Of a DNA stretch of 64,000 bases, positions 21,406 to 34,934 are shown piece by piece. The notes beneath the pieces are model-generated. The model was given only the letters and a program-made list of their open reading frames with translations, was not told the origin of the DNA and did not search any database. The stretch comes from Gnetum montanum (lineage: Eukaryota; Streptophyta; Gnetopsida; Gnetales; Gnetaceae): contig MNCI01005856.1 of the NCBI GenBank assembly GCA_015680685.1, positions 228,693 through 292,692 on the forward strand, written 5' to 3'. A program made the position numbers and the translations under genes. Numbering within the stretch: position 1 is the stretch's first letter; every line of letters starts with the position of its first letter.

Positions 21406-23241
21406 ACTAATTTCAGCCTAACACTTTGAAACAAGAACAACTCAAGCCCTTTTAAGCATTTAGGAGGTAAAATTTGACTAAGGCATGGAACTCACGCTAT
21501 CAAGCTATCTTGCCCTCAGTGTGAACAACTCCAAACAGCATTAGAATCAAGTCAATGGTGGCTCAGTCTGAAGGTAGGCATCCTCAAGTGTCACTAATGT
21601 CAACTCAAGCTTCAACATTCAGGATTCAAATTTCAGGGTCAAAAGTGTAAAATTTCTCACTCATGCTGTCACTCACGTTGAGGTCACGCTACCAGCGTGA
21701 GTAACTTTTAGAGCCCAAAATTGAGTCAAAATGACCTAATTTCCAAAGTGCAAGTCATCCTCGAAGTTCATCATAAAAAAAATTCAAGTTCTAGCCTCCA
21801 GAATTCTAGATTTCAGTTCAAAATTGCAAGCTTTTACAAGTCACACTATAGGTCACGCTGCAGTTCACACTAGCAGCGTGAGTCCAGTGCGAGCTGCCAA
21901 AATTGGTTCAAAATATGTACATCAAGCTCAATTTTTGATTTCCAAATCATTCCTAAGGTCAAAAACACAATCAGACAGTAGCTGCACTCAAGAAACAGGC
22001 TTTAAAAATCAAAATTTGGAGTCAAATGTCTCATTTTCAAGTCACTCACACTAAGGTCATGCTAAGAACAAACTGGCAGTGTGAGTGTAGCATGAGTGTA
22101 GTGTGAGCATGCTAAGGACACACCTAAAATGAATCAACTCATGCTGGGAGTCTTGGTTAGGTGAAGACACCTCAAACAGCCATAGAACCACTCAAATTAA
22201 CATCCTGCAGTAATCAATTCAGAGATCTAGAAGTTTCAAGTGAGCCAGAGTCAATTTCTCTTGTTGTACATTATCATTTCATTGTAAATTTTCATCATTT
22301 GTGAGCTCGGCCAGGCTCTTATGCTCTAAATTGTATGTTCTTCTATGAGCGTAAGCTAGCTTGTGTAAGCTAACACATGTTGTAAGATACAATGCATCTG
22401 GTCAAGAATGTAGCCTACCTACACATGACCAACTCATACACAGCTGTCCATCGAACACGTGTCACATGATCCATTTTCCTCTCATCTCTCAGCCGTTGAT
22501 TCCATCCATGGGTTCCATGTGCAAACCTGGCCAAACCCTATAAATACCCTATCAATTCACATAAACGGGGTTGGCAATTTCGAAGTTTGATGGCATAGGA
22601 AACTTAGACAAGCAATCATTGGGTGCTTAGGCACACTTGACTCCTAGCATCCAAGCACTCCTAAAACACATCACATCACCCCGGGGCTTGGCACTTGACT
22701 TGCCATCCACATGTGAAACTACACTTTGACCAGTGCATAAATTTTTCTAAGCAATACAATACAGTTCATTTTTCCAGCCACTATATTTTTTACTCTGTTT
22801 TACATTCAGTTTACGTTTTTACATTCTTTACATTCTTTTTGCAATACCAGTTCTACATACTTTTTGTTTACATTTCGTGCATTGTTTATGTTTCAAATAT
22901 TAGTTATGATAACCCCAGCACAAGCCATAGTTTACATTCGGGGAAGTCCTTTGTTGATTTGCATGCAGACCATCCAAGGTACTCTGCCTCTGTTTTCTTT
23001 TCCATCTTGCCCTAATGCGAAGGCAGGGTCAGTTGTGCCTATCAGACAATATTTTGATGTTTGTTTTCCCTTCTAGCCTTACACCAAAGATTTAGGTCAT
23101 TATAGGTAAGTCTCTATTTAATTAGGCAAACCATTTAGGGCACCCTATCTCCACCTCTAGCAAGCCCTTGCACAGACTCAGGGTTAGGCTGTGCACCTAT
23201 GGACCTTGGTTTTTCAGCCATCAAAATTTTCAATCACTACA
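21397..23241 (+). repeat. 3' LTR of element B
   Basis: It begins TGGAACACCACTAATTT and ends CAATCACTACA. It matches 12895-14604 over its length but has 136 extra bases (23106-23241) that begin with GTAAGT and include GGGCACC and CCCTTGCAC blocks shared with the end of the A LTR. TATA box at 22539-22546; CTCACGCT-type words at 21655-22145. Confidence 0.85.
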
Positions 23242-24650
23242 AGTTTTTCAATGCAAAGGAGCTATTTCTAGCAATGCCCTATCCTTGAGATGTTCCCACA
23301 TTGGTTCACATTTTTCATGTAGTGTGAACTATGAATGATCCTAGGAGTAGGATGGAGAAGATAAAGGCACTATTGGATGCCTTCTATCTTTAGCTAGAAG
23401 TTGTAGTTGCCATAGAAAAACCATAACCACCTCAACCACCGCATGTACTTGAAGTAGGAGAAGGTCATTTGGAGCCTCAGGAACCTCCACCACCTAGGAC
23501 TATTTAAATTTCTTTTTTGTCTTCATGCCATTAGAGGAATTGTCTTTGTCATTTTTTTCTAATGTTCAATTCTTTTGTCTTGAACACCAAAATTTTGTAA
23601 TGATTGTAAATTTATACAGTTGGGCACTTAGTGTTTGTTTGTATTTGTGTATGTTAGTAATTAGCCAGCAATCCCATGCCTTCCTAGAATTTTGTAAGAA
23701 ACTTATTCTTCTTCTTGTTCACTCAAGGACAAGTTTTCAGGCAGTTGTGGGGATATGATGAGTCATGCCATGGGTTACGTCAATGAGGCCTTGTCGATGT
23801 GGTTCCATCAATGCAACCCCATTGATGTAGCTACATTGATGTATGATTAGATGCATTGATGTGACCTCATTGACATAGTGTCTATTTTCACCTATAAATA
23901 TGCACTCACCTATCATGTTTATGACATATTTATCATATTTGTAGTGAAGCTCTAGTAGTTTTTCCACTTGAAAGTCAAAATATTTTTCTAAGTACCTGCA
24001 GTAAGTGTTAAAGAGTGTATAGATCTTTATTCAAGCACTGTTGCACTTAAGCATGACAATGTGTGCAACAATAAAGATGAGCTTTCTAATAAACCTTGCA
24101 GCACTTTGAAATAGATTAATTATTTTCTTTATGCATCTAATGTTTTATAGAATCTCCTTTAATGATTTAAGTAATTAAGTAATAAATTAAGTTAGATTAA
24201 ATAGTGATTAATTTAGGACATAAGTATGAAAACTTCGAGCATATTCTTAGCACTTGATAATCCTAGTATTACTTAACGTTTGGTAATTCAGTAATGTTAA
24301 ATGTGTTCAGGATGTGTATGGCAAGTGGGAAAGTGAGAACAAATGCTTATGTTAAGATTAGTTAAGTATAGTGTGTTACATTAAATTAGTAATTTAATTA
24401 TTATGTTCATTATTCTTTATTCTTAGGTGACCTAAGACATAAAATATAAAAATGATAAAAATCATATGCCTTAGTTGCACTTAACCATACCTTTGCATTT
24501 CACATGTGTAATTGAAAAGACAATGATTGTAATGGTTAGTTTCACTTCCTAGAGACCAGTGTACTTAGAATGCTATAAGTCCATGAAATTTGACTAAATT
24601 GCATGTGAATGCTTAGTAATTCATATAGTTGGGTGTAGGGTCTACTCATC
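23242..24650 (+). mobile_element. Element G: 3' end of another LTR element
   Basis: Before 23757 the sequence has the look of the 3' region of a plant gypsy element, with TCAAGGACAAG and GTTGTGGGGAT just before TGATGAGTC, the usual form of tract plus LTR start. The putative LTR from 23757 opens with seven CATTGATG / CATCAATG-type words in 120 bp. No coding domain was recognised; the remains at 23340-23510 have a proline-rich flavour. The right boundary is uncertain. Confidence 0.4.
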
Positions 24651-24985
24651 ACTCCTTAGTGAGGTAGTGTGAGCCAATGATGTCTACTACTTCCCTTATT
24701 TCCTATGGTGGTGGGTCATTAGTGATGAACATGGAAATTAGATTAGATGCCTAGGGCATTAGTGTCTTCACTATGACCCTAGCCACATTCATAGACAAGT
24801 GTGACTATAACATCATACTAAAATTTTGTAGGATATAGGCAAGGAATTCCCTGGCCTTTGGCCAAATCCATAGTGAGATCTTGTCCAAGGTTATATCAGG
24901 CAAAGGGGTGTTTACCTTAGGGTGGCCAATGTAGCATAAAATGTCCACTAACACAATAATGATGAGTATGGGCTTCAAGAGGACC
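24650..24985 (-). pseudogene. Antisense extra gene, copy IV: HAD-like exon only
   Basis: After a CATGCAAG acceptor-like site the - strand reads as the same HAD-like domain. It has KPILIIIVLVDIL at the catalytic strand, LPDITLDKISLWIW, REFLAYILQNF and a SHLS motif II region following a stop. The second catalytic position is V, as in the other copies. Three in-frame TAG codons interrupt it. Exons b onward are absent because element G lies there. It is upstream of and opposite to D pol. Confidence 0.55.
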
Positions 24986-26600
24986 TTGCATGGAAAAGAA
25001 AAAATATCATAATCGATTGAAATTTCTTAACAAGTTTGTAAAAACATCCTAGATAGGGGTAAAATTAGCCCCTATAAAAAGCTCTAAGATCATTCAAATT
25101 TGCTCAAGAAATTCCACAATAAATTTATTACAACCTTTTATAGCCTTGTAGATCATAGCTAAAGCATTACGGCTGAGATGACACATCAATTGACACATAA
25201 CCAAATTTAAAATATAGAAAATAGTCAATAACATGAATATTTCCAAAAATAGTAAAAATCACTTATGACCTTCAAAATCAAATTTAGAGCATTAAAAAAA
25301 ATTTTCGGCCTTCCCAAGGGCATAGAATATGACAAGATAAAACTATAAATATGTCAATAACATCCATCTCCAAAGGGATAAAGTGCTACAACCAGAATTT
25401 AGCCTTATTAACACTACCTATATCAAAAATTCCTTAAAAGGTCATCCTAGCTTCAATTTCAGTGATTCAACCATAGAAGGAATCCTAAAATCATAAGTGT
25501 TTCAGCCATGGCTAGCACAACCAAAAACACATAATTTTTTTTACATAAAACATAGCCAAAAATAGCAAAACCATAGCTTTCTACATAAACTTCTTTTCGT
25601 GCAGGGTTAGAAAAAAATTCACCAAAAATTTTGTTCAGGTTTAAACAGAGTGATTCTACTACCATTTGAATTCTTGAATCAAGTTCTATGCACTCATGCT
25701 TAAAAAGGAATTTGAAACCCATGCCATTTATTCCAAATAAATCCATTAACTTGGATGAAAATATGCAAACAACACAAACCTTTTACACAAGCTTAATAAA
25801 AAATTCATTTTAAAACAAAACTAAGTGATTTTACCTCTTTTGAAAATATAAAGCCATAATATATACATCAATAACCAAAAAATAGAAAAAACCCCTAACA
25901 TTTAATTGAAGAAAATTTGTGAATTCACATGAAATTGTGAAAAATGGCACAAAAACCTAATTGCACAACCTCACTTAAACAACAATAACTTCATTGTTAT
26001 AAATGGGACCATAGCCATTGGAAATTTTAAATGTAGATATACAAACCCATAACCTTATAATTCTCAAAAATTTAGTAGTTTTTATAGTAAAAAATGCACA
26101 ACATTGCTTGCTTTTTTTCAATCAAAAAGCACAAAAAAACTCAAAATTTGCAAAACTTAACTTAATCTAGCCATGAAATGAAGCCATAAAAACCAAAAAA
26201 ACTTATAAACAAATTAAAGAAAACCAAAATAAAGGGGTAGGATTTTATTAAAAAATTTTTTTGAAAAAAATTAAAGCCTAGATCTAAAAAAATGGCTCTA
26301 TCCTCAAAATTTTAGAAAAAAGCATGAAAATAATAGGTCTATTTTCAAATTCAAATTTAACAAAGAAAAAAGAGTAAAATAACCTTCAATATGCATGAAA
26401 TTGGCCAAAACATGAAGTAGGATTTCATGAGATTTTTTTTTAGCCCCTCTATTAGTGTAGATTTGAAGAAACTAGCCCCATCCATAGCTTGAAAAATAAG
26501 AGAAAACCACTAGAAACTAAAGGGAAAATGGCTAGAATTGCCTACCTTAGCGTAGCCATAGATGAAGCCTAAACGGTAATTGACCTAGGAAGTCTAGATA
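24986..26600. other. AT-rich stretch of D with no recognised feature
   Basis: Long A- and T-rich text with repeated CCATAGC and AAAATAGC phrases. A 95-codon open frame on the - strand (25459-25746) shows no recognisable family and no counterpart in other copies. Confidence 0.4.
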
Positions 26601-29600
26601 AATTTCTAGCATTCTCATTTAACTTTTGGATCTATGGATTCTTGCTCTTTCCTCCACACTACTTGGATGCCATGGTTACATAAATGTTGTGAAACTCTGG
26701 AAAATGGGTGGAATGGAGGTTCTATGCTAGTTGAAGGGAAGATCTAATGAATCCATGCTAAATATTGAAGATGTTTGCATCAAAAAATCTCTAATTAGGC
26801 ACTCTTATAGTGCGTTGTATGTGGGAATGACAAATTGTGATGGTTTTTTGCAAAATTTGACAATAAAATCCTAATCTAAACCTAAACGCCCACCTCCAAA
26901 CCTTTGTCGNTAAAGCCTTAACCCCCATGAATCCATGCTAGGAATACCATGAGAAAACCTAACTTTCTTAACATTTTTGTTAGCTATAACTTACCTTTTT
27001 CAACCTCAAGCTTCAAAAGGGGTTAAACCTTACTAAAAATAAACGTCTTGGGCTTCCTTGTTGAAGCCACAATGCTCAACATGAAATAAGGGAAGGTAAT
27101 AATCATTCTTATCCCCAACACCCATCTAGCTAAAATTTGATCCCTAGAGTGGGCCCACATGACCTATAACCCCTCCAAATCATTCTCGGTAGCCCCAAAA
27201 CCTTGCAAAATCTAGTCAAAAGTGCTCAAAACCTTTGGATTTGGTCATTCCATGTTGTGGGAGGCCTCATCCATGCTAAGAATCCTATCCTTAGCTTGGA
27301 TAGATGGGGGGATAACCAAAACATCCTAAATTGACTACCCAGTAGCCATTTTTCAAGCCTAGCACTCCCTCATAACTTCTAGTAACCTAGTTTGACCTTA
27401 AAGCAAGTTGATTTTACACCCATAGCTTGTTCCATTCTAGTGAACCCTACCTCCACATTCCCTAGCATGGAGCCACTATGGAAACTAGGGGCTATGTAAG
27501 AAAACTTAGTTTATGACCTAAAATAGCCAAATAACCTACTATGGTGACCTCTAGACCATGCTAGAATCCTCTGAAGTTTCCAAATGCTTCAAAAGTAGTA
27601 AAAAATGGCACAAAAATTCCATCCCCCTCTCCTCCAAGCTGAGGCCATCATGCGCAATGTGGAAGAAAAGGGGGGGAGGGAGGGAGCGAGAAGGGGGGTT
27701 TATTGCATGAGGCACCTAGGAGCCTTCAAACTACTAGATTTTGACACCAAGTATTGACCATTGGCATCGGGAACCCCAGAGGCTAACATGCATGGTAAAT
27801 TGAGTATCAAACTAGTCTAGATCTAATACTCTTAGATCAAAAAATGAGGATGTAGCTTGGGATATTAGTGGGGAGTCATAGGTGCATGAAAACAACAAAA
27901 ACTGATCTTGTGCTAGCATTAAGGCCTTGATAGCCCTTCTAGAAGTCACTAGAATGCCAAAAATAAATAAAAAAGAAATCCCTTAAGGTTTTTCCATGTT
28001 GAGGAGAACCTCATCCATGCTTAGAATTCTAGCACTAATTTGGATGAAGTTAGGAAAGAAAAAACTATCAAAATTTGCATGAAAACTAACTTTTAAAAGA
28101 AAGTCAACCCTTTTATAAGCCACTATTCTTTTGGAAGTCAACTGAAACAATCCAAACTTGCCCTCCTTGGATTCTCCATGCTAAGGAGGATCCGATCCAC
28201 ATTGATCATCCTAGATGTAATGTTGATGGAAGTGGAGGAAGTTTACAAACCACCTAACAATCCTTGAAGTGATCAACTTTGACACTAGGCATGAATAATT
28301 AACACTAGTAACCTTGGAGATCCACATTCATTACCAGAAATGATAAAAAGTAGAAAAAATAGATTCCTTTACTTATTTCATGTTGGGAGCCACCTATTCC
28401 ATGTTTCCTAGGATGGCAATAGTGGGGAAACCTAAGGATGACTTAAAATGACCCTTAGACATCTCAAGTAGACACAAGACAACCTTGTGTGCATCCTATG
28501 GCCAAGTTTGCACCCTCCAGAACCCTTCAAACTTGTAAACCTAATCATAAGTGGCTAGAAATATATCACCCTTGATCTCCCAAACTAGATCCATGTTGGG
28601 TACTTTACCCCTAGTGTGAAAAAATGGGGGAAGTCTAGAAACCAGTTAGGAACACCTAAAACTAACAAATTTTGATATTAAACCCTAACACTTAACTTTG
28701 GTAACTTTGGAAGATGACATGCATGATAAATTATGGTATGAATTAGCCTAGATCTAGGATATTTCATCCACTCTAGATAAGGCCCCTTCCATACTAGGTA
28801 GCATGGAAATAGGGGGTGGGGGTGAAATGCCTTTCCACTTTTGATGACAAGATGACACTCCTTGAGATCAAAAATCTGAGCCGAAGAAGCCTAAGTCCTC
28901 ATATCTTACGATTATGCTTCTTTGACCTCGTTTTAGCCTCCAAAAATCATTCCCCCAAATCTTTCATGCTGGAGAAACTTCCCTAGTGTGGAAACAATGG
29001 GTGAAACCTTAGATTCTTTTAAATGATCTCTAAACATGACCAAAATTTGCTAGAACCTTGGAAAATCATGATCTATAGCTCCCTGGTCAATGTTCTTCCA
29101 AATCATCCCAAATCCATAAAATAAGTGCACCACCATTCTTCCATACTGGGGCCATCATGCTCAATGTGGAAAAAGGGGGGAAGTAATTTTAGCTTGTTTT
29201 GGCACCTAAAACTAACTCAAAGGCCTCAAAACAAAGCTAGGGGATGCACAATTCCTAGATTTGGGTTTTAATAGCTAGTTTGACCTTATTTTTGGTTGGA
29301 TTTTAATTATCCACATTGAGCCTTGCTTTCTTGATGATAACTAGTGTGAAAATAGGGGGGATGTTTTAAAACATGCTTTTTATCCTTTACTAACTTCTAG
29401 AGTACCAAATTTTGATAGATCTAGCCCTATGTTGCCTTGGGAAGGCCCCAAAACCTTAATTTTGGATCTTTGGATGCCCCAAAATATACCTTTCTTGATT
29501 TCCATGTTGGATGTCACTCCTTTCATGCTAGACAACATTGAAACATGGGGGGTCTAGTGTGGAAGCCTCAAAACTCTTGATTTTTAGGTCCAAATAGCCC

Positions 29601-29930
29601 AAAATGACCTTGATTAACATCCAAACATAACTAACAACCTTGAAATCTTGAATGATGACCTGCTAAGGCCTAAACTTAGAACATATAACCCTTTTGACCT
29701 ATATTAGCTATGTTTCACCATATGTAGCTTGTTATTCTTGATGTGGCCTTATTACATGATGTTTTAACTTATTTTTAACCTTGTGTTGCATTGTTGACCT
29801 TCTTATGGCCTTTACATAGCCTTATATGTTCTTTATTTTCCTTATTCTAGCCTTATTTTCCTCTTTTTAGCCTTGGATTAGTATCAAATAGTGGGGTTTG
29901 ACCTTCCTTGATCACCATTTGACAACATGT
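26600..29930. repeat. Region upstream of D pol with dispersed CCATGCTAGG-type words
   Basis: At least twenty words such as CCATGCTAGG, CCATGTTGGG, CCTAGTGTGGAA, CATCATGCTCAATGTGGAA and TCCATACTAGG are scattered here, often followed by runs of G (GGGGGG at 27669, 28622, 29177, 29355). They fit decayed CCACGCTRGG / CCTAGCGTGG. No gene is seen. One single n at 26910 is an assembly gap. Confidence 0.5.
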
Positions 29931-29934
29931 GAGC

Positions 29935-30000
29935 ATGGCCTACTATGGCCTTAAACTAGCATCATGGCTCACTAAGGCCTAAAACTAGCAAAACTGTGAC
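29935..30000 (+). repeat. TAAACTAGC repeat units just before D pol
   Basis: ATGGCCTTAAACTAGCATC is followed by GGCCTAAAACTAGCAAAAC. These are the same units as after D pol (33735-33925) and after the PR region of C. Confidence 0.6.
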
Positions 30001-30208
30001 ACTTTTTGACCATTTGTAATCTTATTTCTCATAGTTCTCTTTTTTTAACCTTTATTTGACCCTTATTTCACTTTTTTCACTTGCTTTTACCCTTTTTATA
30101 GCCTTGGATGACCTTGTTTTCATTAGAATAGCATGTATTTGCATAATTTTGTTGCATTTTAGCATTGTTTATTTACTTTTAGCTAGGTGCCACAATATTC
30201 TTTTGGTT

Positions 30209-33200
30209 AACATGAAAGATAAAAGTATGAGTACTTGGGAATAGATCAATCTACCTTTGAGCCTAAGTGGGCCTCATGGTGATGTTGAATGGTGTATTAA
30301 CCCTATTTGCCTAGATCTTGAGTCTGAGAGTCTTGTCAACCATGTGGCCTCAATAGAGAAACCTCTAGAATGGTCTAAAATCCTAGTAAGAAATCTTGAC
30401 TTAGAGATGGGTGACATAACTAAAGATTCTCTGGTTGAGATTTCTATTATGACACATAATGGTAAGAAGAAATCCCTTAAACTAAGTTCCTCACTGGAAC
30501 CTCAACAGGCTCAAGACATCACCAAGGTCCTATAAGGTAATATTAAGGCCTTTGTTTGGTCATATGAAGATATGCAAGGCCTAGAACCATGATTAATATA
30601 ATAGAAAATCATACTAAACCCTAGCATTAAACTAGTTAAGTAAAAAATGCACAAAATTAGATCTAATTTAGCCTTGGTAGTTCATGATGATTTCTCAATT
30701 CTCTACCAAGTTGGCTTCATTATGGCTATTGACTTCATAGAATGGGTGTTCAACATAGTGGTAGTCCCTAAGAAAAATGGGAGTATTTGTATTTGCATCG
30801 ATTTTGGAGACTTAAATAAGGTAACCATTAATGGTGACTTTCCTCTACCTACTATTAATCAACTTATCGATATGATGGCTAGACATGCATTGCTGTCCTT
30901 TATGGATGGATTCTCGGGATACAACAAGATTAGGATCAACCTAGAATATCAACCTAGCATGACCTTTATGACCACTTGAGGTACCTTTTATTATATAATG
31001 ATTTTCTTTGGCCTTATGAATGAAGAAGCAACCTATCAGTGACCCATGACCTACATCTTTAGTGATTACATGCTAGGTTTGCTCAACGATTACATGGACG
31101 ATATAGCTGTTAAGTCCAAAGTGGCTAATGATCGTGCTAATGAACTAGACCTTGTGCTTAAATGGTAACTGAAGTATGAGCTTATACTAAACTCTAACAA
31201 ATGTGTTTTTTATGTCAAGATTAGTAAGATGCTTGGATTTGTAGTATTTGAAGTAGGGATTCATGTCGTTCTTGATAAGGTTAAGGCCATATCCAAATTA
31301 GTAGTGCCTGCCAACCTTAAGGAGCTTCAGGGATTACAAGGTAGGTTGTAGTTTATCTGTAGGTTTATTGCTAGGCATACAGATAAGTTATAGCCTATGC
31401 AACACTTTCTTAAGAAAGGATTTCACTATGAGTGGATGACTCAATGCTAAGAAGCCTTTGAAAACCTTAAGAAAGAGTTGGTACAACTACCAATAGTCTA
31501 TCCTTCATAAGAGGGTAAATCATTTTACATCTACCTTGCCATCTTTGACATGTCCATCACCTTTCTACTCTTCCAGAAATGTGATGAGGGAGAAAAGATG
31601 CTAGTATACTACCTTATTACATTAGTTACCCATGAGACCTGATACATTGAAGTGGAGAAGTATTGTTTGGCACTAGCCTTCTCATTGAAGAAGTGGAGAT
31701 ACTACTTTTTTAGAAGTCAAGTTAATGTCATTTGTAAAGATAACATGCTTAGAGCCATAATGACTAACATCTACGAGAGTAGTCATATAGCCCAATGAAA
31801 AGCCATAACAATAGAGTTTGACCTTCATTACATATCTCAATTTTTAATAAAAGATTAAGATATAGCTATACAACTCATGATATCACTTGTTGACAACCAA
31901 GTAGCTATAGATCTAGATTTCCTTGATGAGCCCATTAACATCATTAGCCAAGTGCCTGAAGGTTATGAGGTAGTCATGCACTTTGATAGAGCTTCAACTA
32001 TCCATGGGGCTAGTGCCACTACCATCATAACATTTCCATCCGGTGAAATTTGATCCTTCATCTATTGTATTGAGTTTTCATGTACCAACAACATAGTAAA
32101 GTATGAGTGTTTGATTAAAGGAATGATGGTAGCTTGTGATGTAGAAATTAAACATCTAACGATTAAAGGTGATTCACAACTTGTGGTTAACCAAGTAATT
32201 GAGGTCCATGCATGTAAAGTCAAATACATACAACCTTATTGTGACCTAGGGAAGAAATTGTTATAATAATCTGTAGACGTTGATATCCAACACATACCCA
32301 AAAATGAGAATGCCATAGTTGATGCAACTGCAACATTAGCCCTCAGTGTGATGCTTGATATGTTTAGTTAGTTCTCAACCTTAACCGTGGATTGTGCTAT
32401 TTCATTCATGCACAACACTAAGGATATCTTTGTGGTTGTAGTTCATACTACTCCTACTAGGGAGTGGTATGTCAATATCAAGTTTTACCTCATACATGAT
32501 GAATCTTCACAAGTCTTGACTACTACTCAAAAGGATGTTGTACATAAATGATTAAATAAGTATGTTATCGTAGATGATAACACATTATGTCAATAGTTTT
32601 ATGATGGCATAATATTAAAGTGGTTGGGTAAAATCAAAGCTAGAACACTTATAAAGAAGGTTCACAAGGGTGTGTGTGGAGGACATATATGACCTAGAGC
32701 TATGGCTGCTAAGATTAGATGGCTAGACTACTACTGGCATTATATGGAAAGTGACTACTTGTAGAAGGTTAAGTAATGTGACACATGCCAATGACATAAA
32801 AACTTGATACATGTACCACTGATAGAGTTGTGCAGAACTTAGATTACTTGGCCATTTCAATGATGGGGGTTTGATATCATTAGACCTATAATGCTTAAGT
32901 CTTTTGCAGGGCATAACTTCATCATCACTAAAATTGAATACTTTACTAAGTGGATTGAAGCTATTCCCCTAAGGAAGACTACATCTAAACAAGTTTGTAA
33001 ATTTATCCTAGATAACATTGTAGCCAGTTTTGGCATACCCGTGACCATAGTTATAAAAAATGGACCACAATTTAGTAGCCAAGAAACAAAATATTTTGTC
33101 ATGACCTAGGCATTAAGCATTCGTTCTCATCTCCTTATTACCCTCAAGCCAATGGAGAAGCATAAGTAAGCATAAAGGCCATCATCAACTTGCCCAACAA

Positions 33201-33704
33201 GATGCTCAATAATAGCAAGAACAAATGGCATAAGTGCTTTTCCATGCACTTTGGTCCTATTGTACATCTTACTGTATAGCCACTGGTGTAATAACTTATA
33301 CCTTGGTTCATGATTCTGAACTAGTTTTACCTCTTGAATTACATGTACTATTACTTTGGGTGGCCCTAATGGAGTTCATTAATAATGAGCAAAGCAAGGA
33401 GTTATGGACAACAGACCTAGACTCGATGAAGGAGCAATGTATGTATTCACTTGCTCACATCAAGCACTATCAAGAGAGGTAGCAATGACAACACCACCAT
33501 AACTTGATTAAGCGTAAGATCATGGAGGGTGACATGGTTCTCAAAGCCATCCATAAGCATGTGGATAAATTCTCAACCAACTGGAAAGGGCCCTTCCTTG
33601 TTACTAGAGCTTATGATAATGGAGCATTTAGGATAGCTAACATGGATGGAAATGAGTTGGCCATTCCAGTCAATCATTCCAATATAATGCCATATTACAT
33701 GTAG
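30209..33704 (+). pseudogene. pol: Element D pol: RT, RNase H, archaeal-type RNase H, integrase
   Basis: Same order as A, more decayed. The linker is 30257-30535. RT runs from about 30650 to 31250 (YMDD near 31090-31105, within LNDYMDDIAVKS). RNase H is about 31400-31860, the second RNase H about 31975-32350, and integrase about 32650-33690. In integrase the second acidic residue is K (VIKNGPQFSS). The C-terminal end IHKHVDKFSTNWKGPFLV is well kept (33504-33704). Stops are frequent throughout (for example 30533, 30977, 31795, 32050, 32764), so it is dead. Confidence 0.85.
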
Positions 33705-33734
33705 TCAATGATCATCAACAAGAAAGCCCACTCA

Positions 33735-33925
33735 GTACAACTTATCGAGGCCTTAAATCGATAACACAGCTTTCCAGTGCCTTAAACTAGTGCAACATGG
33801 CCTATTGAGGTCTTAAACTAGTGCCATGATATGCTACAATCTTAAAATGACATCATGGCCTACTAGAGCCTTAAACTAGTACTATGGCCCACCATAGGCT
33901 TAAATTAGAAATATTAGTGAGTTGG
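33735..33925 (+). repeat. TAAACTAGT repeat array after D pol
   Basis: Five or six units such as GAGGCCTTAAATCGATAAC and GAGCCTTAAACTAGTACTA follow the pol stop, at the position equivalent to the arrays of A, B and C. Confidence 0.7.
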
Positions 33926-34740
33926 GTACTATGGTTTTATCATTTTATGTGGCTTGTATGCATTATAATGTTATGAAATGCTTTGTTTTTTTGGTTTTAT
34001 TTTTCTCTTGGAGTTGTATTTGTAGGATGAAGTGTTAGGACTATGACAAGGATGCAACTCATTATGATAGCAAGTCACCATGCAACCTTGATGTGCCCAA
34101 TTTGGTGTATTTTTCCTACTGTGTCAAGAGTGCTTGTACCATTACCCTCCATCTAGCACCACTCATTGAGCCTAGCCCCATCGCATCATTATAGCTTTCC
34201 ATACGATGGAAAAAAATGTTAATATATGTTTTTCAATCATGCACCATGGAAATATTATATCTCTTCATCATATCCCATCCTCAAGTCCACTTGAAGGTAA
34301 TGCAACTCATTTAGTGGGAAATCATTAAGTCCATCGGATGTAACACATTTCGTTTGATGGAAAAACCAAGTTCATTGAGTGTAACACAACTTATTTAATG
34401 GGAAATACATATCAAACTAACATTGGTAATGAAACCGAATGAAGGCTTCACCCCCACCAAAAGAAGAAAGAAGAAAAAAACAAGAAGGGGAAGATCAAAT
34501 TTCCAAGAGGTTGAATGACTAGCAAAGCCTCAAAGCCCAATGGCCAAAAGAAATATTGGAGCAATGTGATACTTGGAATGCATTGTTAGCCTTCATAGCC
34601 AACTTCCTATAACCCCATACCATTACCAATACTAGCTTGTCATCTCATCATAGCCTTATCCCATCATCATGGGCACTCTTTGACATGGTTCAACATGACT
34701 AGATCAAGCATTGAGAGGGAATGTTAGTGGTGGACTTATA
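33926..34740 (+). other. 3' non-coding region of D
   Basis: No gene. The stretch 34140-34420 repeats words around TGATGGAAA, TGTAACACA and AATGGGAAAT. A purine-rich tract with AAGAAGAAAG lies at about 34455-34500, in the same relative place as the purine tract of B. Confidence 0.45.
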
Positions 34741-34819
34741 GTGGTGTTTTGTATTCTTTGTCAATGCCTCTTAGTTCAACCCTCTAGACACTAACAAAGA
34801 GGGGCCATTGAAACACCAC
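34741..34819 (+). promoter_or_regulatory. Polypurine tract and enclosing hairpin of D
   Basis: Outer arms GTGGTGTTT (34741-34749) and AAACACCAC (34811-34819) are perfectly complementary. The inner stem is reduced to TTTGT (34757-34761) with ACAAA (34794-34798). The polypurine tract AACAAAGAGGGGCCA is at 34793-34807. Confidence 0.6.
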
Positions 34820-34934
34820 AAAAATTTACATGTTGCAATCAATTTTCATCATGTAGCCTTTACCCCATGAAATCCAAGGTAAAACTTTATTATAAATGTG
34901 AACATTATAATCCACCTGAGGGGAAGCAGGGGGG
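34809..34934 (+). repeat. 3' LTR of D, left part (split by element C)
   Basis: It begins TGAAACACCACAAAAATTT after the polypurine tract and is cut off at a G-run (AGGGGGG, 34928-34934) where element C begins. The continuation is the flank on the other side of C (53311 onward), which also starts with a G-run. Confidence 0.65.

Larger units (their letters stand above)
12895..23241 (+). mobile_element. Element B: internally deleted Tat/Ogre-like element with both LTRs
   Basis: It has a 5' LTR (12895-14604), primer binding site (14610-14628), antisense extra gene (15105-16403, truncated), pol lacking gag, PR and the front of RT (17084-19477), 38-bp repeat array, polypurine tract and 3' LTR (21397-23241). 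Gag and PR are absent, so it could not have been autonomous in this form. The flanking five bases (GGTAA left, AGTTT right) do not match, so a simple single insertion is not supported. Confidence 0.85.

Noticed and set aside
25459-25746. 95-codon - strand frame in the AT-rich part of D
   Set aside because: No conserved counterpart and no recognisable domain; open by chance in AT-rich text.
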